DNA of 64,000 bases from Notamacropus eugenii (taxonomy: Eukaryota; Chordata; Mammalia; Diprotodontia; Macropodidae), in assembly GCF_028372415.1 (NCBI RefSeq), contig NC_092875.1, positions 54,005,728-54,069,727 on the forward strand. Reading direction: 5' to 3'. Made by a program: the position numbers and the translations under genes. Of this stretch, positions 46,250-56,544 are shown in pieces (positions within the stretch are counted from its first letter, which is position 1; each line of letters opens with the position of its first letter). Below the pieces are notes generated by a model that was given only the letters and a program-made list of their open reading frames with translations, ran no database searches and was not told the origin of the DNA.

Positions 46250-48115
46250 GACAACTCTTCTAAGTTTCCATTTGTATGCAAAGTAGATCCCATATATAGG
46301 AGGTAAGTGGTTTTGCATCAGCATACTCATCTCCCCACGGCTCCTTCAACACAGATCATTTCCATCTTTTTTTTCACCTGTGCCAAGTATCCTGATATGA
46401 GATAAAACCTCAATTTTAAAAAAATACATATTTTCCCATTACTGATTTAGAGAATGTTTTTAGATAGATAGATAGATAGATACATAGATACATAAGTGTT
46501 ATGTGGGTGTAGTGACTTTTCTCAGTTCTAATCTTCACACTAATAGATTGGTTTTAGAGATGTTGGCTACTCTAGGTTCAAGTTACTCTATTAAAACTAC
46601 TAGAACTATAACTTGGGAGCCTTCATTGAAGAGTTTGATTAGCCATAATTTCCTCAAAGCAAAGGCATTTTGAAATGGCAAACCACGAATATTAGTTGTA
46701 AATCATCTCCTCCCTAAGAATGGGGCATACTTTCCCACAAATCGTCATAGCCTCAGTGGAAGAGTGAACATTAAGAGAGAGACATCTAAAGAACACTGGA
46801 AGTCAATTCAAGTCATAGCTTTAGGAGACCTCCATGTCCCTTTTTCTGTCCTGATGCCCTCTTGCTGCTCCTCCTCAGTATTCTATTGAGCTGACAGCTG
46901 ATTTGGGCTACCAGGGACTACTGTGGTGTGAATAATTTTGTCACCATCACATGACTCACCGCATCTCTTTTTTTTGGTATTAGGCCACCATTTTGTGATG
47001 AATTGTTTTGAGCATTTCCCAATATTAAGATAAACATATATGTGGTATAGGTTGGTAAACAATTTGTGTGTCTTCACAAACCACTGATAAACAGACAAGA
47101 CATCCAGAATGAAAGCATTTGGTAAAACAACCTTGTGCCATTCATTTATATCATGAAGCATCAATCAAATTAATTGGAAAATAAATTAAATCACTCACCA
47201 TCAATCAGAATTTAAGTGTAATCAGTTAACTTTAAGAAGTTTAAGAACTTTAAGAAATCCATCAGTGAACCCCAGTATCCAGCTTGACTTTGGGTCAAGG
47301 TCAACTGAGCAGCCCCTGTGTTCTCCATCAGCTGACTTCCATTGACTACTGTGCTGATTGACTAAGATTTGTTGACTTATCAGGTGACCACCTCACAGGG
47401 AGACACGTGGTCTTTGGACAAAGAAGGGTCACTGTGGATTGGTATCAGACTTCTTTTCTGTGAAGTCCTAGGAAATCAGGTTGGTAGTTTATTCCTAGTG
47501 GGATTCAAGTTTGTATTGCTCAATAGAAAACATGAACTTTGTGCGTGCATTTAGTTAATAACGCTTGATTGCTAGCATTGAAAAGTGTTTGGTGCCCGCA
47601 CCCTGAGTCAAACCTGCCCAAAACTCAATTCTGTGAGACACTTGGTTATATGCAAGAAAATGTTTCTGCCTAGAGGACAGAGAAATTTCTTGATTCTCCT
47701 CTGTCATTTCTCCCCCTCCCCATCTTCCACCTTCAGTAGAGGCTCCTAAGAAAAAGTCAAGGAAGAATTCTGTCTCTGGAGCTTCCTTTTCTCCCCCCAC
47801 AGCTTGCCCTTTTCTGGATTGCCAAGGATGATTCCTTGACCTAGGCAGAAAGACCTTTTCGGTCTTAACTGAGTGGGGAGCTGCCAAATTTGCTTTTTTA
47901 AGAGCATCATCCAATGACTACCTGCCCTATAATTACATCACATTTGATGCAGGAATTGTTTCATAATTCCTAACAGTAAAGAAATCCACTTCCCTTGCGC
48001 ATATATGACAATTTCCTCTACATATTGGGTGCTAAAACATGTAATTGAGAGAATCACCTGACTCCCACCACAGGTACAGGTCTTTTCCTTCCCATCACTT
48101 ATTCACTCTTGTGCA
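46250..48115. other. no gene recognised; short GATA tract
   Basis: A GATA run lies at about 46463-46482. The 119-codon minus-strand frame at 47555-47914 has no recognisable domain or neighbours that support it. Confidence 0.35.
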
Positions 48116-48119
48116 CTCT

Positions 48120-48480
48120 TTCTGGTTTTTGGGGGGTGGGGGTGGAAATCAGGGTTAAATGACTTGCCCAGGGTCTCTAAGTAAGAATGGGAGGCCAAAC
48201 TTGAACTCAGAACCCTAGGGCCAGTGCTCTATTCATACATTTTCTGATGGTGTGAATAGTTCACATTTTTTGTAGATCTTAAAAGTTTTGTAAAGCATGT
48301 CCCTCACAACACTCTGCTAGTAGTTATGGAGTGTAGGTATGAATTATGCCCATTATACAGACCGCATGGCAGAGATTTCTTGGTGGAAAGGATCTTAGAG
48401 TCCATCTAATTAAATTCCTTTACAGATGAAGAAAGTGATTTGTCAGAAGTGATGCTCCAGCTAAGTGTATAAAATGAGAT
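48120..48480 (-). mobile_element. tRNA-headed SINE and MIR-like remnant
   Basis: 'taaatgacttgcccagggtc', 'cttgaactcagaaccctagg' and 'ccagtgctctattcat' are the reverse of a Mar1-type SINE (about 48120-48240). The next 240 bp ('cattatacagaccgcatgg', 'gagatttgaactctgg') look like a MIR/Mar1 relic too. Confidence 0.6.
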
Positions 48481-48856
48481 TTGAACTCTGGTGAACTAAC
48501 TCCAAGTTCAGCATGTAAAACAAGGCGCGTATGTATGGGAAAGGGGGAAGGAAAGAAGCAAGGTGTTCTCTAGCTTGGCCACCTATGGTGGAAATCTTGT
48601 CTTATAGAGAAGGAAAGTGGAGAAAAAGGAGATATCAGTGAAAAATCTATGCAGAGAACGCAAGAGAATCAGAGTGAGCAAAATAAAATATATCTGCACT
48701 CAATCAAAAGGCATTGACCAACTTTCGAGTATTTGTCAGGAACTGTGCTTAGGTGACTAATATACCAAGTGCTCTACCGGTTTTGCCATCTCGCTGAAGA
48801 GCAAGGGCTTGTGATCAGGAATAACTGTCTAATTTTTTTTTTTAATGAAGGCAAAA

Positions 48857-48873
48857 CGTCCCTGGGTGGGCTC

Positions 48874-48924
<51 letters not shown>

Positions 48925-48930
48925 AGAGAC
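48857..48930 (-). tRNA. tRNA-Asn-GTT: tRNA-Asn (GTT)
   Basis: A 74-nt minus-strand gene with anticodon GTT in loop CTGTTAA, reading AAU and AAC. Acceptor GTCTCTG pairs with CAGGGAC (one G-T), discriminator G. A box (TGGCGCAATCGG) and B box (GGTTCGAGCC) are intact. A T4 terminator follows with no gap (plus-strand AAAA at 48853-48856). The sequence is identical to the copy at 54480 and agrees with mammalian tRNA-Asn as I recall it. A 60-codon plus-strand frame across it is coincidental. Confidence 0.97.
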
Positions 48931-49149
48931 GGTTCTGCCAAAATTTTCTAGATCATAGTTTTTCGTATATCGAACGAGAACATTGTACCTATCAGATATC
49001 AGAACAAGTGTTCGTTCGGGTAAGCCGCCGCAACCTGGGAATTGCTCCTGCGCTCATCCAAACTTTGAATTAGAGGCAGAAGGAATCAATGCATCGTTCT
49101 GTCGGCAGGACCTAGGAATAAAAGAAACTGGAGCCCTAATGGAATGAAA

Positions 49150-50145
49150 GGAAGTCAGGGAAGCCAACAGATGGAGATGAGGGAGAGCATTCCAGGCATG
49201 GTGGACAGATGCCTAGAGCTGAGAGGAGTGTCTTGTTCATGGAACAGAAAAGAGGTCAGTGTGACTGGGCTGAAGAGCAGGTGGTGTGCATATGTTCGGG
49301 GTGGGAGGGTGGGTCCTGGCTTATGAAGGACCCTAAATGCCAAACATAGGACTTTGCAATTGATCTTGGAGGTCATAAGGAGCTAATGGATTTTATTTAG
49401 AAAGAGAGTGACATGGCTGGAACTGTGCTTTAGGAAAATCACATTGGTGGTTGAATGGAGGATCAATTGAAATAGAGAGAGACTTGAGGTAGGCAAACCC
49501 ACCAGCAGCTATCACAATAGTCCAGGAGTGAACAGATGAGGGCCTGTACCAAAGCAATGTCAGCTGCAGAGGAGAGAAGGGGGCCATATTCTAAAGATGT
49601 TGCAAAAGTTAAATCTACACCCCTTTGACAACAGATTGAATATTAAAGAGAAGTTGAGGATGATATGTAGGTGACAAACCTGTTGGAGTATGATATTACT
49701 CTCTACATAGGGAATAGGGAAATAGAGGAGGTAGAGACCAAGCTCAATTTTGCATGTGTTGAGTTTAACAAGTCTACTGAATATCCAGTTTGAGATGTCT
49801 GGAAGGCAGTTGGAGATGCAAGATTTAAGGTCAGCACAAAGGTTACGGCAGGATCAGTAGATCTGAAAATCATCAGCATAGAGATGGTAATTAAATCCAT
49901 AGGAGCCAATGAGGTCACATAGTGAAGTAGTATAGAAGGAAAAGAGAAGAGGGCCCAGGACAGAACCTGGGGTATGCCTATGGTTAGAAGGCATGATCTG
50001 GTTGAGGACTCAGCAAAGGAGACTTAGAAGGAGCAGCCTGCTAAGGTACAAGGAAAACCAGGAGGGAACGGTGCTCCCTAAATTGAAATGGTATCAAGGA
50101 GAAGAGAGTGATCAACGTGTAGAAGGCTGCAGAGAAATAAAGTAT
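49150..50145 (-). mobile_element. L2 LINE, about 1 kb of the 3' half
   Basis: In reverse the block reads through L2 landmarks. Plus-strand anchors are 'gagagcattccaggcatgg', 'gagtgtcttgttcatggaac', 'aatagtccaggagtgaaca', 'gtgttgagtttaac', 'catcagcatagagatggta', 'gaagagggcccaggacag' and 'gtatcaaggagaagagagtg'. Parallel to the copy at 2733-4010 but better preserved. Lies between tRNA-Asn and the elongator Met pair. Confidence 0.85.
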
Positions 50146-50149
50146 ATAG

Positions 50150-51160
50150 TAAAAGCAAAAGATAAAAAACTTGTGCATACATGTATGTGTGCATCCATCT
50201 CCACTAAGTGATACTCACCTTCACTAAGTGATGGTCCTCCTGTTCTTCAGTCTGTATCTGTCTGGTCCTGCTGATTTCTGGTCTGGCCCCTGTGGCACCG
50301 GATCTGACATCCAGTGGTGTTTCCAGGGGCTGACCTGATTCAATGAAGAAAGAAAAATGAGAGCTCCCAACCCTTTCACATTTGATTCCCATTCCTGGAG
50401 CGTCTCAGAGTTAGAAGAATGATCTAGTCCAATTTCCTTCCAGTTGAAGGAATCTCCTCCCTCATCCCTAATAAGTGATAGTGCAAGTTATTCTGAATTA
50501 GTGACCAGGAACTTCTTAGCCAACAGGGGTTACTAGCTTTGGGTGAAGCTCAGTTTTCCCACCTCTGTTTCTTAAGCTTTTTTTCCTTTCTGTTGCCTCT
50601 TGGAAAGTCAAGTAGAAGGCAGTCACTTGGGGCCCCGGAGGTCTTAAGTACCTCCGCAGTCTTCTACAACACGAGCAGCTGAAGAAGCCTCTCTCAATCA
50701 GTGCCTGCTGCCAGCTCAGATTAGTGCACGATCCTTTCTGAGGAGCGCCAGATTCCCACCAGATGGGAATGCTTTAGACTCGAGCACTTTTTCTCTATCT
50801 CCAGGAAAGTTACATCAGGATCCAGAGATAGGAGTCTTTGCCGCTGTCATTTTTCTTTCTAATTTTTCTGTCTAAATCTCAAGTACAGGTGGGAAAGAGG
50901 AGGAAAAGGGAGAGAAGAGGCCCCATCTGGGACACCGTAGCGCAGGGCCTTTATGGAAATTAAGGTCTTAGCTATTTTTCTAAACATTTACACGTGGTTT
51001 TTATAAGGATTTGAGGTGTGTGTGTGTGTATAATCTTGTAATCTTGGAAAATTAATGTCTCTAGATTCTGACGTCTAACAAAGTTCGTTACCGAGTGCAC
51101 TTAATTATCATTCTGCTACAGGTATATTGCAAGTCGTTGTTGCTTCGCTTACAAAATTAC
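50150..51160. other. no gene recognised
   Basis: A short GT run lies at 51017-51030. A small old repeat-like stretch ('gaatgatctagtccaatttc') lies near 50420. The 50600-50950 part is more CpG-containing, near the divergent Met pair. Confidence 0.35.
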
Positions 51161-51164
51161 GTCT

Positions 51165-51237
51165 TGCCTTCTCTGAGGCTCGAACTCAGGACCTTCAGAT
51201 TATGAGACTGACGCGCTGCCTACTGCGCTAAGAAGGC
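51165..51237 (-). tRNA. tRNA-Met-CAT: elongator tRNA-Met (CAT)
   Basis: A 73-nt minus-strand elongator Met gene with anticodon CAT. It is head-to-head with the plus-strand copy at 51890, with 652 bp between their 5' ends. Its 3' acceptor strand reads AGAAGGC, so acceptor position 4:69 is a T-A Watson-Crick pair, whereas the copies at 41112 and 51890 have T-G there. A box (TAGCGCAGTAGG) and B box (GTTCGAGCC) are intact. The nearest T4 (plus-strand AAAA at 51153-51156) is 8 bp downstream. Confidence 0.96.
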
Positions 51238-51889
51238 ACGTAAAAAGTGTTCTCACCTCTTAATTTTGTAACAAAAATAATCCCAGTTTTCTGTTATTAA
51301 ACGGATTTTTAAAAAAATACATTCTCAGGTGTTTTTCAACCGGCTTCGAATTTGTAATTTTTTTTGTACTACGGAAGAAAATTTCAGGCCCCTACCCCAT
51401 TGTTCTAATTATGCTCATTTATGTTTTGGGGTGCCAATGGAGATCAAGCGTGTCTGGGAGGTCTCAGGAGGGGACATCTCTCAGAACGCTCTGGTCCTCT
51501 TGTGGCATACTGGTGTGAGGAGTGCGTAGGCCGGGTCTGACTCAGAAGGAAGGGTGGGTGTGAGAGACGATGGGAAAATTCGACTGGAGCCTATCTGCTT
51601 TTAGACATCTCTAGCTAAAGTGATGACAAAGGACCGTTCTGTTCTGAGTCGTCCTCTCTCCTGGGGCTCTTCACAAGGGGAGGATTATCCAAGTCTTAAC
51701 CAGCACTTCAAAATAGAAACCAAAGTAAAATGGGTAATGGAGTCAAGGATTCTTTCTCAGAATGACTACAAACTACATCACATCCAACTTAGAATAAACA
51801 GTAGAACATAGAAAAACATACAAACATCTCAACAGCTGAGAATGATGACTTTTTTTCTCAAGAACTTGGAGACAATAAAAATTGCAGTT

Positions 51890-51962
51890 GCCTTCTTAGC
51901 GCAGTAGGCAGCGCGTCAGTCTCATAATCTGAAGGTCCTGAGTTCGAGCCTCAGAGAGGGCA
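51890..51962 (+). tRNA. tRNA-Met-CAT: elongator tRNA-Met (CAT)
   Basis: A 73-nt plus-strand elongator Met gene with the CAT anticodon, G1:C72 pair and TTCGAGC T-loop. One base from the copy at 41112 (T loop) and one from 51165 (acceptor 3' strand). T5 terminator at 51970-51974, eight bases after the gene. It is the right-hand member of the divergent Met pair at the centre of the mirror-image cluster. Confidence 0.97.
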
Positions 51963-51974
51963 AGTAGCGTTTTT

Positions 51975-53025
51975 GAGGATTCTGGAACCAAAAACAAATG
52001 AAAAACAAGACACGTAAAAACTAAATTGGTTTTCTACTCATCTGCGGCAGAATGGTGAGGAAAGAGCAGAGACCTGTAGCTCTACTCGTTTTTTTCTCCT
52101 AAATTGGAATCTGGAGAAGCAATTTTCCATAGACCTGGTCACGCAAATTTATTTCAGACGGGAAAAATATGTGCGAACTTTTAAATAAATAACTAAAATC
52201 TCAGTTTCCAAAGGAAGAGAAAATGCGTGATGGTTTGAGATCCCAGATGCAGCCTCTTATCTCCTTTCCCTTTCCACCTGCGCTTGAAATTTAGGCAGGA
52301 GAGAGGAGAGAAAAAAGGTGAGAATGAGAGGGGCGACCCCTTCGATGTCTGAATCTTTACTAGATCTGATTTTAAGTTTCTTGTAAAGAGATAAAACTAC
52401 TGCTCTCTTTGCCTCGTATTGCACATAAGCCAGTCGGGCGAAATCCAGGATTCAGTCCTTCCTAGGGAACACTAGGAAGCAGTGGCTACCAAAATCTGCC
52501 ACCTCGGGTGTGTGGGAGCTGGTGGGGTGGGGAAGAGGGGTTTGGGTGGATAAATGACAATGGTTTTTTTCCAACCCCCAAATCTAATTCATCTATCAAA
52601 GCATCTAATTTAAGGGAGTGGCAGCTCCATCTGGTGGGCGTCCGGCGCTAAGCATCCTTTAGTCGAAATGAGAAGCCACCGGCTTGTACCTGAGTCGCCC
52701 TAATTGAGGTAGAGACTTCTTCAGATGCTCACATTGTAGAGGACTAAGGAAAAACAAAATAGTATAAGACTTCAGTACCAACAGGGGGCTGATTTCGGCT
52801 TCATTTTCCAAGTAAACAAAAAGAAAAATCGCTTGGGAGCAGAGGTGGGAAAGCTGGATGTCACTCAAAGCTAGGCATCCCTGTTGAGCAGGAAGTCCCC
52901 TGTCCCAGGTTCAAAATACAATCACTTTGCAGAGATGAGAGAGGATACTCTTCAGCAGACGGAATTAAGTTGTATCATTTCTGAAGCTCGCCCCAACCCG
53001 GCACTTCGAAGAATAACGCCGGTGA
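51975..53025. other. no gene or familiar repeat recognised
   Basis: Moderate CpG content with G-rich patches near 52310-52340 and 52505-52545. No RNA gene found. Confidence 0.35.
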
Positions 53026-53029
53026 CCCC

Positions 53030-53260
53030 ACTTTGTCCTGTCTGTTCTATCTTCTGAGTGTCTCCTTTGGCAACACTCTGCTGCCTGCCCTAGTCACCTC
53101 ACGCCTGGGTTGAGGCCATGGCCTGCCCGTTGGCCTCCCAATCACGAATCTCTTCCCGTCCCAGTCCATCCCCTCTCAGCTTTCAAAATGATCTTCCTTA
53201 AGTTTCTGTCTCACCACAACCCCACCACAACCTATTCGATGCCATGTCACTCATGATATA
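53030..53260 (+). mobile_element. L2 LINE fragment
   Basis: 'cctagtcacctcacgcctgg', 'cccagtccatcccctctcag' and 'caaaatgatcttccttaag' in L2 sense order. Confidence 0.65.
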
Positions 53261-53700
53261 AATTCCCTGTAATACAAAAAGCTCTCTGTCACTGGAAGGG
53301 TTTAGAAAAAAGTTAGTTGACATTTCTCAGGGATGAGAGAGGAGATTCCTTCGACAGGCACACGCACCTCCTCCCCCTCCCACCCACATCCACACTCAAC
53401 AAAAGTGTTTATATTTTTCTTTTTACATCACTGTATTTCCAGATATATCCCTCCTCAATTTCTTTGTCAGTGAGCTCTTATTTTTTTTTAAAAAAAGATT
53501 TTTTTTTAATAGGGAGAGGTGAAGCAGTTCAGTAAAAGTAACCAAAACATTGAAAAAAATCTGACTAAATTATAGTGTTATTCAACCATAGCCCTCCACC
53601 TCTGCAAAGAAAAAATCCCTTTTAATAAATTCACATATTGAAAATGCCAAATCCGATTCTTCTAGGTCCCTAAAATAAGCCTCAAAACTTCCAAGTAGAA

Positions 53701-54191
53701 TGGGTTGGTTAACAAAAGACCCCCAGGCCCCTAAAGGGACCTGACACGAATCGGAGTCCAGTATGCCAATTAAAAGCATTTATTATCTGAGAAAGGCTTG
53801 TAGGGAAGAGAAGCAGAGAGGGGGAGAGTTCTTAGCTGTTCAAAAGGGATTGGAAAAGAGATGGGATAAAATAGTTTCTAAAGACTTTGTGGCGGGGAGC
53901 TAGGGTTAAAGGACAGACAACTGTGGACACAGTAAGCCAGGTGATGGGATGTTTAGAAAGTTCTGAGCAAGGTCTTGAGTCTGCATCTTCTGCTCAAAGT
54001 TGCCCTCGAGTTGATCGAAGCCGGTTCTGTGGTTTCTGGCAGCTACAGGCGTCTCCAAATTCGGTTGGAGTTCACTCGGCAAAGGATCACTGTTACGTCA
54101 AGCAGTTTGGGAATTCAGAAGTCTTCCCGATTGACCCGTGGTTGTGGACCTCCATTGCTGGACTCCCCTGCGAGAAAGGGAAGTTCTAACA
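53701..54191 (-). mobile_element. candidate solo LTR relic
   Basis: On the minus strand the block can begin TGTTAGAACTTCCC (54191) and end AACCAACCCA (53701). An AATAAA signal near 53780 is followed by a short U5-like stretch with 'ctccgattcgtgtcagg'. No clear target duplication, so the limits are provisional. Lies just upstream of tRNA-Asn at 54480. Confidence 0.4.
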
Positions 54192-54479
54192 TATAGCACA
54201 GTCTTTACAGAGTCCACGTTAACAAGTTTTATCTAGTGTGAAGAAGACCAGGGCATAGAGAAAAAGATCAGCATACACCCAGGGACTTCTGGTTTCTGTC
54301 GGTCACATTGATTCAGGGATTCTTTTTCTGTAAGTTTTGGTTGGTCATATTTAAAACTTTGGATGAATTCCAAGGCCCCTTCCCGGATACTAAACTTACC
54401 TAAACCAATAAATCTTATGGGAATAAAATTTCTTTCTTTCACATCTGAATGGAACTCTCTTGAATCATCTGCGGAAGAG

Positions 54480-54485
54480 GTCTCT

Positions 54486-54536
<51 letters not shown>

Positions 54537-54553
54537 GAGCCCACCCAGGGACG
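54480..54553 (+). tRNA. tRNA-Asn-GTT: tRNA-Asn (GTT)
   Basis: A 74-nt plus-strand tRNA-Asn with anticodon GTT, identical to the minus-strand copy at 48857. Promoter boxes intact. A T4 terminator (54554-54557) abuts the discriminator, as in the other copy, although the flanks beyond it do not align by eye. A tRNA-Phe gene follows 528 bp downstream in the same direction. Confidence 0.97.
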
Positions 54554-55081
54554 TTTTCGACTTCAGACTTTACGAAATGTGAATTTCAAATCTATGAGAA
54601 TACTATATGACAATATGCACCTCCCAGTGTTGACACGACTTAACGAGTTGGCTTGCTTCGTGGTACGGACAGTTAGTTCTCTAACGCACTTGGTGATGCT
54701 TTTTAAATCTAACCCCCGAGTTTTTCCTCCATCTCTTTGTTCACCTCTGATACCCTTTTCTTCTGGGTTCCTCTCCCAAAACCATCAGGGTACCCACCAC
54801 AGGTGACCAATTTAGCCGACAACCTGTCTCTCGCAACTAGTATAAACGAGTTGGAAAGAGGGATAGGGTCTCAGGAGATCCCAGACGTTCCATTCTTTCT
54901 GGTCAAAGTCAGACTATTATTAAGTTCTTCTTTGACAGAAGTTTGGAGCAAATTAGAGCAAAATGGGATATTTGGCCTTTAGGTTCCATTCTTTCCCCAC
55001 CAAAATTCTTCAGAAATCTTCACTCTGTGAAACTTTGACAATCCAAAGGAAGGAAAGCGGGAGAAACCGTTTTTCGGCGGG

Positions 55082-55154
55082 GCCGAAATAGCTCAGTTGG
55101 GAGAGCGTTAGACTGAAGATCTAAAGGTCCCTGGTTCAATCCCGGGTTTCGGCA
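55082..55154 (+). tRNA. tRNA-Phe-GAA: tRNA-Phe (GAA)
   Basis: A 73-nt plus-strand tRNA-Phe, identical to the copy at 45527. Anticodon GAA, full acceptor pairing, A box TAGCTCAGTTGG and B box GGTTCAATCC. A long T run (from 55165) serves as terminator. Part of the right arm of the mirror-image cluster. Confidence 0.97.
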
Positions 55155-55669
55155 AGAATGCAGATTTTTTTTTGAGTTGAGGCTTTTGAAATCCGGGTAG
55201 GAAGTTCTGTACTGTTTTGTTAGCACAGGAAAGTTTATCCAGACCTGCTTGGTTTTTTTTTTTTTTAATCAGTTGCCAACTTTTTATATCAGATCTTCTT
55301 TAGCTAGATTCCCACAGAAGGCGATCCCACTATCCCACTTTCCCGGGAACTGTCACAGGGCCACATTCCCCTGGTACCATCCCTTGTGTGGAGGGAAAAC
55401 ATTTTTTCCTCAAGAAAATGTGTAGATTGAGGGGGATTTTTTTGGCGAGGTGGGGACTGTTAGTTTGGAGAGAATGTCATACTTAAGGTTTTCGAAGTCA
55501 TTAGGGAGAAGAAGATAGGGCTTTGGGGGATCATTCCGGACGTTTTCTTTTCAATTTCTCTTGGGCCAGGAAGGTAGCTACAGATTCCTTTTCACTGGGT
55601 CCTCATTGTCATCCTTATTCTAGTCTCAGTTCTCTCCTTACTCGGAGTGTCTGACTACACCCGTGCGCT

Positions 55670-55865
55670 ATTTAAGGAAGTCCAATCCAATCCAGTTCAA
55701 TCCAATCAATCCTTTTCAATCCTACCTAAGGACGATTTATGTAGGTTCTGTCTTGAAGGATTCTAGAGTTACAATACCAAAAACAAAAGCAATCCCTGCC
55801 CTCCAGACGGTTCCATTCTACTGGAGGAGTGGGCGGGAAATATAGCACATAAACAGATAAGTATA
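55670..55865 (-). mobile_element. L2 3' end fragment
   Basis: 'tccaatccaatccagttc' repeats are followed by 'gtaggttctgtcttgaagg', 'ttacaataccaaaaacaaa' and 'cctccagacggttccattc', an L2-type tail in reverse. Confidence 0.55.
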
Positions 55866-55879
55866 TCCATTACTTTTTT

Positions 55880-56235
55880 CTTTTTAAATTTTTTTTAATT
55901 TTTAAAAATTTAAAATTTTTTTTTAAATTAAATTTTTTTTTTCAAAGAACAACAATCTATTTTCCCTCCCATTCACCGTCTTCCAGAATGGAGTGTGGGG
56001 GGGATGGAAATATAAAACTCTTCCAAAACATATGCATAACCAAGCAAAAGAAATTCCCACACTGACCACATACGTTTATATATATGTACATATGTATGTA
56101 TGTATGTGTATGTATGTGTGTCACTCGGTATCTTGAGTCCCTCCATGTCTGTCAGGAGATGTCGAGCGCATTCTTGATCATTGGTGCTCTGGTATCATTG
56201 TCATTGTGTTGATCAGTGTTTTTAAGTCTTTCCAA
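55880..56235 (-). mobile_element. L1 3' end fragment
   Basis: A long T/A-rich tail complement at 55880-55945 is followed by 'caatctattttccctcccat', 'ccaagcaaaagaaattccc', a GTAT microsatellite at 56085-56120 and 'cttgatcattggtgctctgg'. These match the reverse L1 3' UTR and ORF2 end. Confidence 0.65.
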
Positions 56236-56269
56236 TAAAGGCCTGCTTGTTGAGATCTTCTGTAGAATT

Positions 56270-56540
56270 TATGAAAGGACATGGGCAAGCCTCATACAGT
56301 ATGAGAATGCCATGATTGATTGTGTTGTACACTGTAAGATATAACACTTAGATGAGCGAGCTTACATATCTACTGAAGTAAGATTTGGCCCATAGTTCTA
56401 GCTTGTTGAAATATTTCTGGATTTGGACTGTCACACCAAGTGTTAGCTCAGAGATGTCTGTCATCTGCGATTTTGATAAGCCAATCATCTTTTCTCACAT
56501 CCAAATTAATTGATAAAACTATTGATTAGCCTAAGGACAT
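56270..56540 (-). mobile_element. old CR1-like non-LTR fragment
   Basis: In reverse it reads 'ggcttatcaaaatcgcagat', 'cagaaatatttcaacaagc' and 'gaactatgggccaaatctta', the same family as the fragment at 1210-1400. Confidence 0.4.
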
Positions 56541-56544
56541 AGAC

